The notes under the pieces: model-generated
Seen by the model: only the letters and a program-made list of their open reading frames with translations
What the model was told of the DNA's origin: nothing
Database searches by the model: none
Position numbers and translations under genes: made by a program
DNA from: Oscillospiraceae bacterium
GTDB lineage: Bacteria > Bacillota > Clostridia > Oscillospirales > Ruminococcaceae
DNA length: 10,482 bases
Reading direction: 5' to 3'
Assembly (NCBI GenBank): GCA_017544185.1
Contig: JAFYEQ010000295.1
Coordinates: 1 to 10,482, forward strand
Shown here: piece after piece, positions 6,882-10,482 of the stretch
Layout of the letters: the number at the start of each line of letters is the position of its first letter
Numbering within the stretch: position 1 is the first letter of the stretch

Positions 6882-8225
6882 TCATATACTTGCTTTGATC
6901 ATGCCAAAGCTTATCTCAAGTTCGGGCCAGATCGGGAATCCGCCGCCCGGCTTTATGTCATAGAACTCACCATCAGGCATCTTAGCACGCCATATGCGGT
7001 TGGTCTCGTTCTTTATGCCTATCATGCCGACCTTGAGCTTGTTCTCCACTACCGAGCCCGCCACGCTGAGGAAGTCCTCCGAATCGGGGTCTATCTCGCA
7101 TTCGTAGAACTTGGCGCCGATGTAGAGCGGCATGCGGTAAGGACGATTCGAGAACCCAAGAGATCCGAACTCTGCACCGCACTTGGTGCATCTGAAGGTC
7201 TTCTCGTCGGGATGCTCGAACATGGAAGTGAAGTTCGTGCGCCCGCAGGTACACTTGATTATCTCAGAGCGGAGACGGATGAAGATCTTCTGCCACTCGC
7301 TCTCGATAACGCGCTTGTTGGGCTCGTTGGTGCCCACCGTGAAGGAGCGGATGAACGCATCCCTTACGTAGTCGGGGTATATGCGCCAGAACTTGATCAC
7401 GTTGTCGTGTATGCCCCTTACAGGTCTGTTGGACGCATCATCGGGGTCGTATACGAATACGGCGTTCTGACCGTAGTGCTTGAGCTCGGAGGATTCCGTG
7501 AGGCATATATCCTTCACGACCTTCTCGCCCTCCATGGGATCTCCTCTGAACAGCAGCTTGAAGAGGACTACTGCCAGTGAGTACTTATCCGTCTGGACAT
7601 CGGGCTTGGCTACGCCTCTCACGATCTCGGGAGCCATATAGCCCGGCTTACCGCCGATGCCGAAGTTCGTGCCGTCGGGAGCGATGTTATCGCAGTCGCA
7701 GACGAGCACAGCGCCCGTATCCACATTTATGAAGAAGCCGCCGTCGTTAAGGTCCTGATAGCTCTTGCCCTTCAGGTGGAGCTGTCTGAACGCATTGACG
7801 ATGTTGATAACGGCCGTTATCATCGCATTGAGGTTGGTGAAGCCTACTGTCTTCTTGGTAGCCCTTCCCGTCAGGGGGTCTACCTCCAGCTTGTATGTAT
7901 TGAGTATGTCGACGAAGTTGTCGAAGCTCGCAGGCTTGAGCTCCATCAGATAACCGAAGGTGCCGTCCTCAGTCTCCTTGGTCAGGTATTTGGGCCAGAG
8001 GAACTTGTTTGACGGTGCGCCGTCGCTGATGTTGTCCTTGAGGTTCTTCTTGAACTCTGCGGGACGCTTGATCTTGCTTATGTCGTACCATTTAAGGGCC
8101 CATTGGGTACCGTTGAATTCCACACGATAGACCGTACCCTGTCCGCCGCTCCCGATCACGCCGAGGACTTTGGCTGTGCCGCCGTATTCCAGCTCGACCT
8201 GCTGACCGATCTTAAGTTCAGTCAT
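6882..8225 (-). CDS. Atypical Ser/Thr kinase with C-terminal zinc ribbon and beta-rich domain (TerY-P triad)
   Basis: This 447-residue protein begins with a kinase domain (about 15-315): glycine-rich loop GSGGQGTVY (25-33), ATP lysine in ALKW (K45), catalytic-loop YQDLNDGG (156-163) with D158, DCDN (177-180) in place of DFG, and MAPE (197-200) before the DKYSLAVVLFKLL helix. The His of HRD and the Lys and Asn of HRDxKxxN are replaced, so catalysis may be unusual. A zinc ribbon follows (C325, C327, C346, C349), then a beta-rich domain of about 90 residues ending IWPELEISFGMIKASI, possibly FHA-like but not certain. There is no membrane segment, unlike PknB/PrkC kinases. Its position directly before the vWA and PP2C genes fits the TerY-P triad. 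The start has GGAGG about 10 bases upstream, overlapping the stop of the LRR gene. Confidence 0.93.
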   Translation of the reverse strand: MTELKIGQQVELEYGGTAKVLGVIGSGGQGTVYRVEFNGTQWALKWYDISKIKRPAEFKKNLKDNISDGAPSNKFLWPKYLTKETEDGTFGYLMELKPASFDNFVDILNTYKLEVDPLTGRATKKTVGFTNLNAMITAVINIVNAFRQLHLKGKSYQDLNDGGFFINVDTGAVLVCDCDNIAPDGTNFGIGGKPGYMAPEIVRGVAKPDVQTDKYSLAVVLFKLLFRGDPMEGEKVVKDICLTESSELKHYGQNAVFVYDPDDASNRPVRGIHDNVIKFWRIYPDYVRDAFIRSFTVGTNEPNKRVIESEWQKIFIRLRSEIIKCTCGRTNFTSMFEHPDEKTFRCTKCGAEFGSLGFSNRPYRMPLYIGAKFYECEIDPDSEDFLSVAGSVVENKLKVGMIGIKNETNRIWRAKMPDGEFYDIKPGGGFPIWPELEISFGMIKASI

Positions 8226-8239
8226 TTACACATTTCCTC

Positions 8240-9322
8240 CTATATCCTTTTACGCTTGAGGTCTGCGCCCTTCTCAGCGGTCTCCACCTCTATGCCGTTC
8301 TCTATGCAGTACTTGTATACATAGGAGTTCTCATAGCAGTGGATCGTGAGCTCGGGACAGTACGCAAAGGCGTTGTCGTCTATGAACTTCACGCTTTCCG
8401 GTATGAACAGTCTCTTGAGGCTCTCGCATCCCGAGAATGCCGCTGCACCTATGCTGCTGACGCTCGGAGGTATCTCCACCGTCTCCAGTGAGGTACAGAA
8501 CTGGAAAGTGTTGTCCTCGATCTCTATGATACCCTCGGGTATCTTGATGTATGTCAGCGATGAGCATCCGCTGAAGGCGCCCTGCTTGATCATCCTCATG
8601 CCGTTCGGGAGATCCACGCCCCTGAGCGACTTGCAGTTGGAGAAGCAGTACTCACCGATGGCCATGAGCGTATCGGGCAGCTTGATGGTGCGCATACGCC
8701 CGAAGCCGTCGAAGCAGAAGCCCTCGAGCTTGGTGTACATCTTGCCTGAGAGGTCGATGTTGGAGAACAGCCTCTGGAAGAACACATCCTGCGGGTAGCA
8801 GGGCATCTCATCGATGAACATGGGCCTGCGTACAGGTGCATCGTCTTCCTCGTCTGTTTCGTTGGGATCTCTTTCGGGTACTCTCAGCTTTGCCTCAAAG
8901 GGCCAGCCGAGCATATACGTGAACGATGCCAGCACGAACTCCGCAGCCGACTCGGACAGGAACACGTCACTGAGGAGTATGCTCTTTACCTTGGCTATGG
9001 CGATCTCCTTGCTGTCTGCGTGCAGCATGACGTTGAGGATGCCCATCTTGTACATGGTGATGAGCAGCCTCCTCTCAGAGGTCCATTCGGGAAGATAGTC
9101 GTGCAGCAGGGATATGAGGCGCTTTCTGTCAAAGAATATCTCATTGTACTCTTTATCGCCCACAGTGAGCTTAACGCCCTGATCGTTGTACATATGTCTC
9201 AGCTTGCGCTGTATCTCTTTGGTGTTCTCAAATCCGGCAATGGTCTGCAGCACCGGCGCACCGCATTCGGGGCAGGCGAACAGGTCATTTGCATATTCGG
9301 CATGACAATTTTCACACTGCAT
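8240..9322 (-). CDS. Zinc-ribbon protein with C-terminal LRR_5 (BspA-like) repeats
   Basis: The 360-residue protein starts with a zinc ribbon (C3, C6, C17, C20; two C-x2-C knuckles). A helical region of about 150 residues follows, then an acidic link near 153-162 and five to six leucine-rich repeats of about 23 residues (roughly 197-329). These follow the LRR_5 consensus, e.g. IGEYCFSNCKSLRGVDLP and IEDNTFQFCTSLETVEIP. Such repeats form a curved protein-binding surface. BspA-like LRR proteins are often secreted, but no signal peptide is visible and the Cys knuckles suggest a cytoplasmic protein. I start at ATG 9320-9322, 7 bases after CAGGAGAG; the upstream in-frame ATG at 9347-9349 lies only about 6 bases after the predicted transcription start and has no ribosome site. 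It is the first gene of the TerY-P operon, 14 bp before the kinase gene, and may supply recognition. That role is inference. Confidence 0.9.
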   Translation of the reverse strand: MQCENCHAEYANDLFACPECGAPVLQTIAGFENTKEIQRKLRHMYNDQGVKLTVGDKEYNEIFFDRKRLISLLHDYLPEWTSERRLLITMYKMGILNVMLHADSKEIAIAKVKSILLSDVFLSESAAEFVLASFTYMLGWPFEAKLRVPERDPNETDEEDDAPVRRPMFIDEMPCYPQDVFFQRLFSNIDLSGKMYTKLEGFCFDGFGRMRTIKLPDTLMAIGEYCFSNCKSLRGVDLPNGMRMIKQGAFSGCSSLTYIKIPEGIIEIEDNTFQFCTSLETVEIPPSVSSIGAAAFSGCESLKRLFIPESVKFIDDNAFAYCPELTIHCYENSYVYKYCIENGIEVETAEKGADLKRKRI

Positions 9323-9361
9323 AAGACAACTCTCCTGACAATAAGTCATAATATCTATTAT

Positions 9362-9390
9362 ATAATACCACTGATCGGCAAAATTGTCAA
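9362..9390 (-). promoter_or_regulatory. Sigma-A promoter of the LRR-kinase-TerY-PP2C operon
   Basis: On the minus strand TTGACA lies at 9385-9390, followed by a 17-base spacer and TATTAT at 9362-9367 (one mismatch from TATAAT). The predicted transcription start is near 9355, giving a leader of about 33 bases before the ATG at 9322. No clear operator dyad overlaps it. It shows that the helicase gene and the five-gene operon can be expressed independently. Confidence 0.85.
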
Positions 9391-9515
9391 GTGATATACA
9401 GAAAAAAATTCTGATCTGGCGGCTGAAAGTGTGTTTTTTCGGTCCTTTTGTGTCCGACGCGGGCGGTATGGCCCCGGATCGGGGGCTCTTACGGCGGCTC
9501 GGACGGCTGTATATG
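9391..9515. other. Intergenic region after helicase gene, dyad without clear terminator
   Basis: Between the helicase stop and the next promoter lies a GC-rich dyad, GCCCC at 9471-9475 pairing with GGGGC at 9482-9486, inside a wider 6-base pairing GTCCGA/TCGGAC on the minus strand. It is followed by A-rich, not T-rich, sequence. A T run at 9401-9407 on the minus strand sits in a weak 5-bp hairpin (CAGAA/TTCTG). A terminator is expected somewhere here but none is convincing, so some read-through into the operon is possible. Confidence 0.3.
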
Positions 9516-10482
9516 CTACTCTATGATGCTGATGATCTCGTCGGCGGACATATGCATTATGTCCCTGTCGCCCCCTACGGCGATATCCGACAGAGCGGCC
9601 TTCTTCTCCTGGAGCCCCAGTATGTTCTGCTCGATGGATCTGTCCGCTATGAGCTTGTATACCGTCACGCTGTTCTTCTGACCGATGCGGTATACGCGGT
9701 CGGAGGCCTGCTCCTCCGCGGACAGGTTCCACCAGGGGTCGTAGTGTATGACTATGTCCGCCCCGGTCAGGTTCAGACCCGTGCCCCCCGCCTTGAGGGA
9801 TATGAGGAACACCTTGGTGTCGTCGGAGTTGAAGGCGTTGACCATATGGAGACGGTCGGCGGGCTTGGTGCTGCCCGTGAGCTGATAGAAGGGGATGCCC
9901 ATATCGGTCAGCCTTTTGCCTATGATGGCCAGCATGGACGTGAACTGTGAGAACAGCAGCAGCTTATGTCCGGAGTTGATGCAGCTCTCGATCAGATCCA
10001 TGCACTGGGTGAGCTTGGCGCTGCCGTCGGTGTAGTCCTCGTATATCAGCGACGGGTCGCAGCATATCTGGCGCAGCCTCATCAGCTGTGCGAGTATCTT
10101 TATCCTGTCGTCCTCGCCGCCCGAGCTATGGAGCATCTGCTTTACCTGCATCACCTGAGCGGTGTACAGCTTGCGCTGTTCGGGCTCCATGGCGGACACC
10201 AGCACGATCTCTGTCTTTTCGGGGAGCTCTGTCAGCACGTCCTTCTTCATGCGGCGGAGTATGAAGGGGGATACCGTCCTTTGCAGCGCCTCAGTGCTCC
10301 GTCTGTCTCCCTGAGTGACTATGGGGGTCTCATAGGTCTTCTTGAAGCGGCTGTAGCTGAACAGGTAGTCGGGCATTATGAAGTCGAATATGCTCCACAG
10401 CTCTGCCAGCGAGTTCTCCACGGGGGTGCCCGTGAGAGCGAAGCGTATGGGAGCGCTTATGCCCTTGACGGCCTTGGCCGCC
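9516..10482 (-). CDS. SNF2/RapA-family DEAD-like helicase, C-terminal part (5' end outside window)
   Basis: The frame is open from the right edge to a TAG at 9516-9518, about 321 residues. It begins near SNF2 motif III: FALTGTP at visible residues 14-20, then ENSLAELWSIFDF. The linker has the family sequence RRMKKDVLTELPEK. The C-terminal RecA-like lobe follows with KLLLFSQFTSM (motif IV region), LKAGGTGLNLTGAD (motif V) and QASDRVYRIGQ (motif VI). SNF2 proteins are ATP-driven translocases on double-stranded DNA; bacterial members remodel RNA polymerase or act in DNA repair and some defence systems. Motifs I and II lie outside the window, so overall integrity cannot be judged. It is read in the same direction as the TerY-P operon but separated by 193 bp that contain a promoter, so it is probably a separate transcription unit. 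Internal GTG or ATG codons are not its start. Confidence 0.95.
   Translation of the reverse strand, partial: AAKAVKGISAPIRFALTGTPVENSLAELWSIFDFIMPDYLFSYSRFKKTYETPIVTQGDRRSTEALQRTVSPFILRRMKKDVLTELPEKTEIVLVSAMEPEQRKLYTAQVMQVKQMLHSSGGEDDRIKILAQLMRLRQICCDPSLIYEDYTDGSAKLTQCMDLIESCINSGHKLLLFSQFTSMLAIIGKRLTDMGIPFYQLTGSTKPADRLHMVNAFNSDDTKVFLISLKAGGTGLNLTGADIVIHYDPWWNLSAEEQASDRVYRIGQKNSVTVYKLIADRSIEQNILGLQEKKAALSDIAVGGDRDIMHMSADEIISIIE

Noticed and set aside
6423..7580. Plus-strand open frame of 385 codons opposite TerY and the kinase
   Set aside because: It spans two unrelated minus-strand genes and their gap, has no ribosome site or family motif, and results from the codon use of the real genes.
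9471..9486. GC-rich dyad as terminator of the helicase gene
   Set aside because: No T run follows on either strand, so it does not qualify as an intrinsic terminator.

Overview
All supported genes in this window lie on the minus strand, so the biological reading direction is right to left. Two things suggest a Gram-positive, Clostridia-like bacterium, plausibly a Ruminococcus relative. First, the promoters are near-perfect sigma-A type (TTGACA, 17-bp spacer, TATAAT or TATTAT) and Shine-Dalgarno sites are mostly clear. Second, the gene content fits: an MreB paralogue, LRR_5 (BspA-like) repeats, a TraX-family protein, CBS protein, SNF2 helicase, and frequent ATA isoleucine codons in a moderately GC-rich genome. 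The genus is inference.

Right edge (9516-10482): the C-terminal part of a SNF2/RapA-type helicase whose start is outside the window. A 193-bp gap follows, carrying a strong promoter at 9362-9390.

Centre (3874-9322): an apparent five-gene operon. In transcription order it encodes an LRR_5 protein with an N-terminal zinc ribbon, a protein-kinase-fold protein with a C-terminal zinc ribbon and beta-rich tail, a TerY-like von Willebrand A protein, a PP2C-type phosphatase, and a protein with a long Gly/Tyr/Phe/Pro/Gln repeat tract. It ends at a strong intrinsic terminator (3874-3903). The kinase, TerY and PP2C genes form the set known as the TerY-P triad, which comparative genomics linked to Ter stress systems and which has been reported among antiphage defence systems. 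The two flanking genes make this an extended version, with a possible sensor at the front and a possible condensate-forming or scaffold protein at the end.

Left half (1-3839): a second operon begins at another consensus promoter (3811-3839), just past that terminator. It encodes an MreB-family filament protein, a second atypical kinase-fold protein, a TraX-family membrane protein, a two-CBS protein, and a DEDDh 3'-5' exonuclease that runs off the left edge. Two junctions are 4-base stop/start overlaps (GTGA and ATGA), consistent with translational coupling.

The most interesting observation is that the two kinase-fold proteins, from separate neighbouring operons, share the same unusual spaced active-site signature and both lack the canonical HRDxKxxN lysine and asparagine. 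The two operons may therefore belong to one phospho-signalling network in which the single PP2C could counter both kinases. That functional link is inference.
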